A stretch of 33,736 nt of DNA from contig JAGYHQ010000016.1 of NCBI GenBank assembly GCA_018456245.1, positions 1-33,736 on the forward strand. The letters are read 5' to 3'. This DNA comes from Tenacibaculum sp. (lineage in GTDB: Bacteria; Bacteroidota; Bacteroidia; Flavobacteriales; Flavobacteriaceae). Positions 20,145-27,672 of the stretch are shown piece after piece. The translations under genes and the position numbers were made by a program. The notes below the pieces were generated by a model. That model searched no databases, was not told where the DNA came from, and was given only the letters and a program-made list of their open reading frames with translations. Position 1 is the stretch's first letter. Each line of letters begins with the position of its first letter.

Positions 20145-20271
20145 TTAACTTAAATTTAAGCAATAGAATTCCTGTCCAAATTTCTTCGGATAAGTAACAT
20201 TTTGAAAATCTGCTATGTGTGTTTTTTAGAACATTTTTCAAGTTGCTTAAATAATTTTAAAATTTTTGTAT

Positions 20272-20304
20272 AAAAAAAGCGTCCAAATTGTAAAACTTGG
20301 ACGC
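20272..20304 (-). terminator. Strong Rho-independent terminator
   Basis: GCGTCCAA (20279-20286) pairs with TTGGACGC (20297-20304) around a ten-base loop. On the minus strand it is followed by seven U (20278-20272); on the plus strand by five U, so it could also work the other way. It ends the small transcription unit that starts near 20425. Confidence 0.85.
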
Positions 20305-20425
20305 TTTTTGCTATTTTATATTAAAACAAAACTATTTCATACACCTTAAAAAGAGCGTTTTTGCATCCCCGATATGTGATAATTGAAATAACATTTTGTT
20401 TATATTTTTATTTGTGATTTATTTT
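20279..20425 (-). ncRNA. Candidate structured small RNA (or tiny-peptide gene), unrecognised
   Basis: This fills the gap between nth and the prfH remnant. It has its own -7 box (20438-20431) and its own terminator, giving a transcript of about 145 nt. Two segments pair over 13 bases: 20399-20394 with 20331-20326 and 20390-20384 with 20339-20333, leaving a UGU/G internal loop and a ~44-nt apical region with GGGGAUGCAAAAACGCUC. A 20-codon frame (ATG 20395, MLFQLSHIGDAKTLFLRCMK) begins and ends inside the same stem, so a leader or micro-peptide is an alternative. It is not RNase P, SRP RNA or tmRNA; I do not recognise a 6S RNA but cannot exclude one. Confidence 0.5.
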
Positions 20426-20430
20426 CGGTG

Positions 20431-20438
20431 CAAATATA
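20431..20438 (-). promoter_or_regulatory. -7 element of the small transcription unit
   Basis: On the minus strand this reads TATATTTG followed by CACCG, an exact match to the Bacteroidota -7 consensus in its common sequence setting. The start would lie near 20425. It lies 29 bases after the nth stop codon, so the unit does not depend on nth transcription. Confidence 0.7.
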
Positions 20439-20466
20439 AGAATAATTAATTATTTTTCTTCTTAAA

Positions 20467-21120
20467 CTATTTATTATTATGATATTCATTAATCACTGAT
20501 TTTCTACCAATAGTTTTGGTAATTATATCATTATCTAAATTCCAACCACGGGCTGGAGAATATTCTCTTCCGTAATATATTATTTGCAAATGTAACTTAT
20601 TCCATAATTCTTTTGGGAATAGTCTTTTTGCATCTTTTTCGGTTTGCATTACATTTTTTCCGTTTGATAAATTCCAACGATACATTAACCTATGTATATG
20701 CGTATCAACAGGAAAAGCAGGAATGCCAAAAGCTTGGCTCATTACAACACTTGCTGTTTTATGCCCTACCGCAGGTAACTCTTCCAAGGCTTCCATATTT
20801 GCAGGAACTTCCCCATTGTACTTTTCAATTAAAATTTTTGATAATCCGTAAATTCCTTTTGATTTCATTGGTGACAACCCTACTGGTTTTATAATTTCTC
20901 TTATCTCTTCAACCGAAAGTTTAACCATATCGTACGGATTATCAGCCTTTTCAAATAAAAGAGGAGTAATTATATTAACACGAGCATCAGTACTTTGAGC
21001 CGACATTAATACCGCAATTAACAATGTATAAGGGTCTTTATGATTTAAAGGAATTGGTGTTTCCTGATATAAATCCTCTAATGTATTAATTACAAATTGA
21101 ACTCTCTCTGCTTTTGTCAT
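20467..21120 (-). CDS. nth: Endonuclease III-type DNA glycosylase/AP lyase
   Basis: A 217-residue base excision repair enzyme for oxidised pyrimidines. The helix-hairpin-helix is LEELPAVGHKTASVV with catalytic Lys121, and the second catalytic residue is Asp139 in FPVDTHIHR. Length and domain order are normal. The C-terminus, where E. coli Nth has four Cys binding an iron-sulfur cluster, reads YGREYSPARGWNLDND with no Cys, so the cluster is absent here. It is divergent from bcp across 96 bases. Confidence 0.93.
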   Translation of the reverse strand: MTKAERVQFVINTLEDLYQETPIPLNHKDPYTLLIAVLMSAQSTDARVNIITPLLFEKADNPYDMVKLSVEEIREIIKPVGLSPMKSKGIYGLSKILIEKYNGEVPANMEALEELPAVGHKTASVVMSQAFGIPAFPVDTHIHRLMYRWNLSNGKNVMQTEKDAKRLFPKELWNKLHLQIIYYGREYSPARGWNLDNDIITKTIGRKSVINEYHNNK

Positions 21121-21190
21121 AAAATTTAATCTTTTAAAAATGCTAAATTACGAAGTTCATTATTCAATTTTTAATTTTATTACTTATTTG

Positions 21191-21198
21191 TACCTTTG
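21191..21198 (+). promoter_or_regulatory. -7 element of the bcp promoter
   Basis: TACCTTTG, an exact TAnnTTTG match, 18 bases before the bcp start codon. The leader would be about 12 nt. Confidence 0.7.
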
Positions 21199-21216
21199 AA
21201 ACTATAAAATAAAATT

Positions 21217-21672
21217 ATGACAACACTAAACATAGGCGATAAAGCCCCTTACTTTGAAGCAAAAGACGAACAAGGAAATACCATTAAATTATCTGATTAT
21301 AATGGAAAAAAACTTGTATTATTCTTTTACCCTAAAGCAAATACCCCAGGTTGCAAAAATGAAGTTTGTAATTTAAGAGATAATTATCACTATTTTTTAC
21401 AAAAAGGTTATGAATTATTAGGTGTAAGTGCTGATAATGAAAAACGCCAACAAAATTTTATTGATAAAAATAATTTACCTTTTCATTTATTAACTGATGA
21501 AGAAAAGGAAGTTATAAAGGCATACGGAGTTTGGGGAATAAAAAAATTTATGGGACGTGAATATGAAGGTATCCACCGAACAACTTTCATTATTAATGAA
21601 AACGGATTTATAGAAAATGTTATTACAAAAGTAAAAACTAAATCTCATAGTGAGCAGATTTTAGATTTATAG
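21217..21672 (+). CDS. bcp: Thioredoxin-dependent thiol peroxidase (Bcp/PrxQ)
   Basis: A 151-residue atypical 2-Cys peroxiredoxin that reduces hydroperoxides in the cytoplasm using thioredoxin. The active-site segment is PKANTPGCKNEVCNLRD, with peroxidatic Cys46 and resolving Cys51 in the PrxQ spacing. The conserved late segment GIHRTTFIINENG is also present. Its neighbour nth, read divergently, repairs oxidised bases, so both may serve oxidative stress. That is an inference from position only. Confidence 0.96.
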   Translation: MTTLNIGDKAPYFEAKDEQGNTIKLSDYNGKKLVLFFYPKANTPGCKNEVCNLRDNYHYFLQKGYELLGVSADNEKRQQNFIDKNNLPFHLLTDEEKEVIKAYGVWGIKKFMGREYEGIHRTTFIINENGFIENVITKVKTKSHSEQILDL

Positions 21673-21692
21673 AAGAACTACACCAATAGAAA

Positions 21693-22013
21693 TTAATCAT
21701 TTATCATTTCTGTGAATTCCTTTAGTATAATTCTTATAACTTGATTATCCAGTGTTTTAAAATCATACTCTGCAACCAAATATGTAGGATAACCAAGATT
21801 CATTCTATCAGGTTCAATGCTTAATTTTTTATTTTTTCTGCTTCTAACCCTTAATAAATATACTTCCTTATCATTACAGCAATAAAAATCTACTTCAGAA
21901 AATTCATTAAATATTTCAGGTATTATATGAACATCAATTAATTTCCATTCACCAATAACTCTATCTATTCCACCATTCAATTCCACTCTTTTATAGAAAT
22001 CTTTAATATCCAT
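21693..22013 (-). CDS. Hypothetical protein downstream of gap
   Basis: A 106-residue soluble protein with no signal, no membrane segment and no motif I recognise. It opens MDIKDFYKRVELNGGIDRVI. The centre is rich in aromatic and acidic residues with a Cys-Cys pair (YCCND). Composition and codon use match the neighbours. It starts 23 bases after the gap stop on the same strand and is probably co-transcribed with it. It converges with bcp across 20 bases. Confidence 0.55.
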   Translation of the reverse strand: MDIKDFYKRVELNGGIDRVIGEWKLIDVHIIPEIFNEFSEVDFYCCNDKEVYLLRVRSRKNKKLSIEPDRMNLGYPTYLVAEYDFKTLDNQVIRIILKEFTEMIND

Positions 22014-22036
22014 ATAATACCTAAAATGTTTATTAA

Positions 22037-23476
22037 TTAATAAGAATAACGTATTACTTTTGAAATATACTTTGCTAAACGTATTACTTGGTTAGAATAT
22101 CCAAACTCATTATCATACCACACATATATTACAATAGTATCTTTATCTACAATTGTTGCTTTACTATCAAAAATTGACGGAGCTGTTGTTCCTACAATAT
22201 CAGAAGAAACTAATTCATTATTTGTTGAGTATTGAATTTGTTCAACCAAATCACCCTCTAATGAATATTTTTTCATAATATCATTTACCTCGTCAACCGT
22301 AGTTTCTTTATTTAACTGTAAATTTAATATCGCTAATGAACCGTTAGGAACAGGAACCCTAATAGCATTTGAGGTTAATTTACCCTCCAACGCTGGTAAT
22401 GCTTTTGAAACAGCTTTCCCAGCTCCTGTTTCAGTAATTACCATATTTAACGCTGCTGCACGCCCTCTACGGTATTTTTTATGCATATTATCAACTAAAT
22501 TTTGGTCATTTGTATATGCGTGAATAGTTTCTAAATGTCCTTTTTTAATTCCGAAATTATCTTCAATAACTTTTAAAACAGGAGTTATAGCATTTGTTGT
22601 ACAAGATGCTGCTGAAAAAATATCTATTTCATCAGGATTATTTTCTAATTCATTTACACCGTGTACAATATTAGGAATTCCCTTCCCTGGGGCAGTTAAA
22701 AGCACCTTACTCACTCCTTTCGCTTTTAAATGACGGCTTAACGCCTCTTTATCTCTAAAAGCACCTGTATTATCTATCACTAAAGCGTTATCAATACCAT
22801 ATTTTGTGTAATCTATATCTTCAGGAGCAGAGGCTGAAATCATATAAACGGTTGTGCCATTTATAATTAATGCTTTTTTATTTACATCAATTTCTACTGT
22901 TCCTAAAAAATCTCCGTGTACCGAATCTATACTTAATAATGAGGCTCTTTTTTCTAAAACTGTTTCGTTAATTTCTCCTCTGGTTACAATTGCTCTTAAT
23001 CTTAACTGAGAACCTTTACCTAATTTACCACCCAATTCTCTTGCTAATAAACGTCCGATACGCCCAAATCCGTATAATACAACATCTTTCGGCTGTATTT
23101 CTTTGGTATTTGTAGCGTCTTTTAATTTATCTTTAACAAAACTTAATTCACTATCATAATTACTTGATTCTAAATTAAATTCGTGAGCTAATTTACCAAT
23201 ATCTAACCTTGATGGAGGTAAATTCATCTCTTCTATAGCCTTTGCAATACCTAAAATATTGTAAATTGATACAGGTTTAGATACAAAATCTTTAGAGTAA
23301 TCAATTAATCTTAATATTTCACTTACTCGTTTATCTACTAATTGATTTTTAAATAAAACTAATTCAATAGATTTTTCATAATGTAAACTATTTACAATAG
23401 TAATAAATTCAGTTGTTGCTCGCCTTATTTGAGCCTGATTTTGAACTTCTTTTTCAAAACTTAATTTTGCAGCCAT
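22037..23476 (-). CDS. gap: Glyceraldehyde-3-phosphate dehydrogenase, long form
   Basis: A 479-residue GAPDH with an N-terminal extension of about 130 residues, the long form common in Bacteroidota. Residues 136-141 hold the NAD-binding GFGRIG, and SAASCTTNAITPV carries catalytic Cys292. The C-terminus has VWYDNEFGYSNQVIRL. I start at the ATG at 23476 (MAAKLSFEKE). An 11-codon longer frame begins with TTG, and it would lie at or before the likely transcription start given the promoter at 23511-23539. The length of the extension and its role cannot be judged from sequence. Confidence 0.93.
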   Translation of the reverse strand: MAAKLSFEKEVQNQAQIRRATTEFITIVNSLHYEKSIELVLFKNQLVDKRVSEILRLIDYSKDFVSKPVSIYNILGIAKAIEEMNLPPSRLDIGKLAHEFNLESSNYDSELSFVKDKLKDATNTKEIQPKDVVLYGFGRIGRLLARELGGKLGKGSQLRLRAIVTRGEINETVLEKRASLLSIDSVHGDFLGTVEIDVNKKALIINGTTVYMISASAPEDIDYTKYGIDNALVIDNTGAFRDKEALSRHLKAKGVSKVLLTAPGKGIPNIVHGVNELENNPDEIDIFSAASCTTNAITPVLKVIEDNFGIKKGHLETIHAYTNDQNLVDNMHKKYRRGRAAALNMVITETGAGKAVSKALPALEGKLTSNAIRVPVPNGSLAILNLQLNKETTVDEVNDIMKKYSLEGDLVEQIQYSTNNELVSSDIVGTTAPSIFDSKATIVDKDTIVIYVWYDNEFGYSNQVIRLAKYISKVIRYSY

Positions 23477-23510
23477 AATTGTTGTGTTGTTTAAAAAATT
23501 AACTTGCAAA

Positions 23511-23539
23511 CAAAAATAATAGATTTTAAATTAATACAA
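23511..23539 (-). promoter_or_regulatory. Promoter of gap
   Basis: On the minus strand a -33 TTG (23539-23537) is followed after 18 bases by -7 TATTTTTG (23518-23511), matching the Bacteroidota pattern in both elements and spacing. It supports the ATG at 23476 as the gap start. Confidence 0.7.
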
Positions 23540-23570
23540 CACTTCAAATTATTAAGTTTTAACAATACTA

Positions 23571-23603
23571 TAAAAAAACGCTCTATAAAAATATAGAGCG
23601 TTT
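23571..23603 (-). terminator. Rho-independent terminator of the htrA gene
   Basis: A 12-base-pair perfect stem: AAACGCTCTATA (23576-23587) pairs with TATAGAGCGTTT (23592-23603) around an AAAA loop, followed by a U run on the minus strand. It separates htrA from gap. Confidence 0.88.
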
Positions 23604-23623
23604 AAAATTATATGAAAAAATTA

Positions 23624-25012
23624 CTACTGATTAAAAGCATATCGTTCCTTTTCTCCTTTTAAATTTATCACTTCCAAAAATAATGGTTTAGTAGATTTAG
23701 CAACAGAAATTAATTTACGCTTTGCATCTAAAATATCGGTTACAGCTACTTTATTAATTTTAGTTATTATATATCCGCTTTCTACACCATAAGCCATTAA
23801 ATATCTATTAACATTTTGAGATATTTTAACTCCTGATTTTAAATTATACTTCTTTAATTCTTTTTTAGTTAAAGATTTTAAAATTAAACCTAATTCTGCT
23901 ACTTCAACAAAATTTTTCTTTCCTAAAGTTACTAATTTATCTAACTCTTTACCATCTCTATCTACAGTAATTACTATGGTTTCATTTGGTCTTTTTGCTA
24001 ATAATTGCCCTTTTAAATCAGAGAATTTAGAAATTTTTACATCATTAATTTTCTTTATAATGTCTCCTACTTTTAAACCTCCTTTTTTAGCTCCTCCTTC
24101 TTCATCTAATGATGCTATTTTAACCCCTTCAATATCATCTTCATTTTGAGAATATGAAATACCAATTAACGCCTCTTGCACATCTCCATATTCCAATAAA
24201 TCATCAATAATTTTTTTAGCAATATTTGATGGAACTGCAAACGAATACCCTATAAATGAACCTGTTCTTGAAGTAATTGCTGTATTAATACCCACTAATT
24301 CTCCACGAGTATTTACTAATGCTCCTCCACTATTACCTGGGTTTACAGCAGCATCTGTTTGAATAAATGAATCAATATTTCCTGTTGAATCTAAATCTCG
24401 TCCTTTTGCGCTAACAATTCCTGCTGTTACGGTAGATTTTAAGTTATACGGATTTCCAACAGCCAATACCCACTCTCCTACTTTTATATTATCAGAATTT
24501 GAAAAAGGAATATATGGTAAATTTTTACCTGCATCTATTTTTAGTAATGCAATATCATTATTTTTATCAGTGCCTATTAATTCTGCTTTATATTTTTTAC
24601 GATTATTTAATGTAATTTCAAGTGCTGTAGCCCCCTCAATTACGTGGTTATTTGTTACAATATATCCGTCAGGCGAAATAATAACCCCACTTCCTGTTCC
24701 TACTTGTTCTTGTTTTGTTATCCCCCCTCTTCTTCCAAAGAAATAATCAAACGGATTTTGAACTTCTCTTAACGCCGTATTTTTTACGTGAACCACAGCA
24801 TTAACCGTTTTTTCTGAAGCTACAGTAAAATCAGTAGGTGCAGAAGATGAATTTACCATTGTTGGCGTATAATTCGCCTTAACCATTTGTATAGTTGGCT
24901 CTACATTTTTTACTGTTTCTATTTTTGGCTCTTCTATGAAATATTTATATCCACCAAGTGTTATAACACCTCCTAAAATCGCCATTCCTAATGTTCCTAA
25001 TATTTTTTTCAT
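23624..25012 (-). CDS. HtrA/DegP-type periplasmic serine protease with PDZ domains
   Basis: A 462-residue S1C protease for quality control of envelope proteins. An N-terminal membrane anchor or uncleaved signal (about residues 5-24) is followed by the trypsin-like domain. Its triad is visible as His123 (TNNHVIEGA), Asp153 (NNDIALLKI) and Ser228 (NPGNSGGAL). Two PDZ-like regions follow (about 270-360 and 380-460). Length and order match DegP/DegQ/DegS relatives. It is transcribed alone, bounded by a terminator downstream. The divergent neighbour should be dapF by flavobacterial synteny, but only a relic is there. Confidence 0.92.
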   Translation of the reverse strand: MKKILGTLGMAILGGVITLGGYKYFIEEPKIETVKNVEPTIQMVKANYTPTMVNSSSAPTDFTVASEKTVNAVVHVKNTALREVQNPFDYFFGRRGGITKQEQVGTGSGVIISPDGYIVTNNHVIEGATALEITLNNRKKYKAELIGTDKNNDIALLKIDAGKNLPYIPFSNSDNIKVGEWVLAVGNPYNLKSTVTAGIVSAKGRDLDSTGNIDSFIQTDAAVNPGNSGGALVNTRGELVGINTAITSRTGSFIGYSFAVPSNIAKKIIDDLLEYGDVQEALIGISYSQNEDDIEGVKIASLDEEGGAKKGGLKVGDIIKKINDVKISKFSDLKGQLLAKRPNETIVITVDRDGKELDKLVTLGKKNFVEVAELGLILKSLTKKELKKYNLKSGVKISQNVNRYLMAYGVESGYIITKINKVAVTDILDAKRKLISVAKSTKPLFLEVINLKGEKERYAFNQ

Positions 25013-25124
25013 AACTACTTATGTTTTAAATTTATACCCAAATCTACAATTTTAATATTTACAAAAAATTGGTTTAACTTGTTTTTAACGGACTTTAACC
25101 ACCGTTTAACACTTTTAAAATTAT

Positions 25125-25132
25125 TACTTTTG
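25125..25132 (+). promoter_or_regulatory. -7 element, former dapF promoter now ahead of GNAT/mltG
   Basis: TACTTTTG matches TAnnTTTG and lies just before the GTG of the dapF relic. With the relic untranslated it would produce a leader of about 140 nt for the GNAT gene. Confidence 0.55.
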
Positions 25133-25137
25133 CCCTC

Positions 25138-25257
25138 GTGAATATTATTTATAAATAATTTTGTTATATCAAATTAATTGCCAAATTATATGATAGACAT
25201 TTTGGCATTGGTACTGACATACTAATTTTATTAGAGAATGACATTATTTCTTTTTAG
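25138..25257 (+). pseudogene. dapF: dapF (diaminopimelate epimerase) relic
   Basis: From GTG 25138 one reads V-N-I-I-Y-K, then a stop, then in the same frame KLIAKLYDRHFGIGTD and ILILLENDII before TAG at 25255. The second part matches the DapF segment xLCDRxFGIGADGLILL, and the start fits MNxxFYKYQGTGNDFV with an internal deletion: a NNFVI-like string survives in another frame. A complete DapF has about 260 residues, so most of the gene is gone. The catalytic Cys region and everything after about residue 65 are missing. The relic lies directly before GNAT and mltG, the expected order of a dapF-GNAT-mltG block. Confidence 0.8.
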
Positions 25258-25277
25258 TAGTGAAATTAATTTTAATA

Positions 25278-25802
25278 ATGAAAAAATTACAAGGTAAACA
25301 TATTAACTTACGAGCATTAGAGCCTGAAGATTTAGAATTTCTATTTAAAATAGAAAATAATGAAGATTTTTGGGAAGTAAGCCATACCCAACAACCTTTT
25401 TCAAAATTTTTACTAAAACAATATATTGAAAATTCACATTTAGATATTTATGAAGCCAAACAATTACGGTTAATAATTGAAGAAACTTCATCTAAAAAAC
25501 TTGTAGGAATGGTTGATTTGTTTAATTTTAACCCTCAACACCAGAGAGCTGGAATAGGAATTATAATTTCAAGAGAATTTCAACAAAAAGGATATGCCTA
25601 CGAAGCATTAGAAATAGTTATAAAATACAGTTTTTCATATTTGAATTTACATCAATTATATGCAAATATTTTAAGTGATAATGAAAAAAGTTTATCTCTT
25701 TTTAAAAAGCATTCATTTAAACAAATTGGTATTAAAAAAGACTGGATTTTAAGCAACGGAACATTTAAAAATGAAATATTATTTCAATTAATAAAAAACT
25801 AA
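25278..25802 (+). CDS. GNAT family N-acetyltransferase (RimJ/RimL-like)
   Basis: A 174-residue acetyltransferase of the RimJ/RimL-like group, with LRALEPEDLEFLFKIENNEDFW at the start and the acetyl-CoA-binding segment HQRAGIGIIISREFQQKGYAYEAL (Q/RxxGxG/A area). It ends with NIxSDNxxSLxLFKKxxF, a typical GNAT C-terminal pattern. The substrate is unknown. I prefer the ATG at 25278 (MKKLQGK) over a GTG six codons upstream, because family members start close to LRALEPED. Its stop is two bases before the mltG ATG, so the two are coupled. Confidence 0.85.
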   Translation: MKKLQGKHINLRALEPEDLEFLFKIENNEDFWEVSHTQQPFSKFLLKQYIENSHLDIYEAKQLRLIIEETSSKKLVGMVDLFNFNPQHQRAGIGIIISREFQQKGYAYEALEIVIKYSFSYLNLHQLYANILSDNEKSLSLFKKHSFKQIGIKKDWILSNGTFKNEILFQLIKN

Positions 25803-25804
25803 AA

Positions 25805-26827
25805 ATGAAAAAAATTAAATATATAGTATTAGCTATTTCTTTTATTATAGTAATAATTGGATTTAATTTCTATAATAAAATTTATGGGAAAGCAGTTGTT
25901 AAAACTTCTAATCTTTATATAATATCAAATGATAATATTGAGAGTATAAAAACTAAAATAAGTCCTTTTGTAAAAGATACTGATGATTTTTTATGGGTTG
26001 CCAACAAAAAAAACTATAAAAAAGCAAAAGCAGGAATGTATCTTTTAAAAGAGGGTATGAATATGAATGATTTGGTTAATATGCTTAGAGCAGGAAATCA
26101 AACCCCTATAAAAGTAAGTTTTAACAATCAGGACACCTTAGAAAAATTAGCTGGTAGAATTGCTGAACAATTAGAGGTTGATAGTTTAACATTATTAAAA
26201 ACTATGAAAGACCCTAAATTTTTAAAAGAAAATAATTTCACTCAAAAGTCTGCTTTGGGTATGTATATTCCTAATCAGTATGAATTTTATTGGACTGATT
26301 CTGCTGAAAAATTCCGAAGTAAAATGCTAAATTATTATAATAATTTTTGGAATACTTCACGTTTAAGAAAAGCTAAAAAGTTAGGTTTATCAAAAAATGA
26401 AATTATTACCCTTGCATCTATTGTGCAAAAAGAAACTTCACAAGTATCTGAAAGACCTATTGTTGCAGGACTATATTTAAACCGTTATAAAAACGGGTGG
26501 CCACTACAAGCTGACCCTACAATTATTTTTGCATTAAAAGAAAAAAGAGGACACGATAAAGTTTTTAAGCGTGTTTTATTAAGAGATTTAGAAATAAACT
26601 CACCTTATAATACTTATAAATATAAAGGTATTCCTCCAACATTAATTGCAATGCCTGATATTTCTTCAATTAATGCTGTTTTAAATCCTGCAAAACATAA
26701 TTATTTTTATATGTGTGCAAGTATTGATAAAATAGGTTTTCATGAATTTAGTAAAACATTATCTCAACATAATCATCACGCTCACAAATACCAAAAATGG
26801 GTTTCCAAACAAGGCATAAACAGATAA
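25805..26827 (+). CDS. mltG: Endolytic murein transglycosylase MltG
   Basis: A 340-residue inner-membrane enzyme that cleaves nascent peptidoglycan strands and may set their length. A single N-terminal membrane segment (IKYIVLAISFIIVIIGFNFY) is followed by a LysM-like region (about 70-110). The YceG domain has ASIVQKETSQVSERPIVAGL (catalytic Glu near residue 209), ADPTIIFAL and SPYNTYKYKGIPPTLIAMP. All these are signature segments of the family. It is translationally linked to the GNAT gene. Confidence 0.95.
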   Translation: MKKIKYIVLAISFIIVIIGFNFYNKIYGKAVVKTSNLYIISNDNIESIKTKISPFVKDTDDFLWVANKKNYKKAKAGMYLLKEGMNMNDLVNMLRAGNQTPIKVSFNNQDTLEKLAGRIAEQLEVDSLTLLKTMKDPKFLKENNFTQKSALGMYIPNQYEFYWTDSAEKFRSKMLNYYNNFWNTSRLRKAKKLGLSKNEIITLASIVQKETSQVSERPIVAGLYLNRYKNGWPLQADPTIIFALKEKRGHDKVFKRVLLRDLEINSPYNTYKYKGIPPTLIAMPDISSINAVLNPAKHNYFYMCASIDKIGFHEFSKTLSQHNHHAHKYQKWVSKQGINR

Positions 26828-26944
26828 TAAAACATTATAAATAAAACAATTAACTTTAATTAATTTCAAAAAATAATCATAAATATTTTATTAGTAAAAC
26901 ATATTTTATTAGTTTCGCACCGCTAAACAGAAATATAACAACAT

Positions 26945-27541
26945 ATCAAAAAATTAATTATCATTATCTTAGGAAGTGTTACCGCCATATGTTTTGGATA
27001 TAGCATAAATAAGGTAATAAATAAAAAAACTTCAGTTAAAAGATCTCATAGTACTTCATATACAAGTACCCCTACTCCTTTTTTACAAAAAGATTTTAAT
27101 GGGTTTAAGGAGGCTTTAGCGTTTAAAGAGTCTCAAGGGAAATACAAAATTATTAACAAATTTGGGTATTTAGGTAAATATCAATTTGGGAAATCAGCTT
27201 TAAAAGAATTAAAAATTAATGATACAAAAGCCTTTTTAAATCAGCCAAAAACTCAAGAAAAAGCCTTTATTGCATTGTGCCAAATTAATAAATGGTATCT
27301 TCGTAAATATATAAATATGTTTGTCGGAAAAAAAATAGACGGAGTGCATATTACCGAATCGGGTATTTTAGCTGCAGCACATTTAGCTGGTGCAAAAAAT
27401 GTAAAAAAATACTTACGAAGTAATGGAACTTACAAATTTAATGATGCTTTTGGTACATCTATTAAGGATTATATGTCAAAATTTGGAGGTTACAATATAT
27501 CAAATATTGAAGCCAATAAATATGCTTACATAATTGTTTAA
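26945..27541 (+). CDS. Exported lysozyme-like protein lacking a standard start codon
   Basis: An open frame of 198 codons with no ATG, GTG or TTG near its beginning. It reads I-K-K-L-I-I-I-I-L-G-S-V-T-A-I-C-F-G-Y-S, a clear export signal, so ATC at 26945 (normally ATG-AAA-AAA) is the expected start. The mature part has ALAFKESQGKYK with a possible catalytic Glu, GYLGKYQFGKSAL, and GILAAAHLAGAKNVKKYL, all shared with a flavobacterial family of lysozyme/transglycosylase-like proteins. An in-frame stop lies two codons before the ATC. A start at an internal TTG near 27275 or later would remove the signal and the Glu. It is either started at a rare codon or recently silenced. Confidence 0.65.
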   Translation: MKKLIIIILGSVTAICFGYSINKVINKKTSVKRSHSTSYTSTPTPFLQKDFNGFKEALAFKESQGKYKIINKFGYLGKYQFGKSALKELKINDTKAFLNQPKTQEKAFIALCQINKWYLRKYINMFVGKKIDGVHITESGILAAAHLAGAKNVKKYLRSNGTYKFNDAFGTSIKDYMSKFGGYNISNIEANKYAYIIV

Positions 27542-27633
27542 TTTTCTTTAAACAATCAATTTTAATAAAACATACCAAGGCAGTGTTTAATAAAAACTAA
27601 TAGCCAAACACTAGTTAAATAACAACATTTTAT

Positions 27634-27641
27634 TATATTTG
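27634..27641 (+). promoter_or_regulatory. -7 element of the ffh promoter
   Basis: TATATTTG matches the TAnnTTTG consensus, 31 bases before the ffh start codon, followed by CAG. Confidence 0.65.
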
Positions 27642-27672
27642 CAGTTCCAAAAAATTATCCAAAAATATACTT

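Noticed and set aside
20148..20228. A short frame (IADFQNVTYPKKFGQ...) before the prfH remnant as the missing RF-H N-terminus
   Set aside because: It does not resemble the RF-H N-terminus and ends in the stop that precedes the remnant; it is probably an unrelated fragment.
23477..23509. An 11-codon longer GAPDH starting at TTG 23509
   Set aside because: The likely promoter -7 box ends at 23511, so the TTG would lie at or before the transcript start; ATG 23476 begins the conserved protein.
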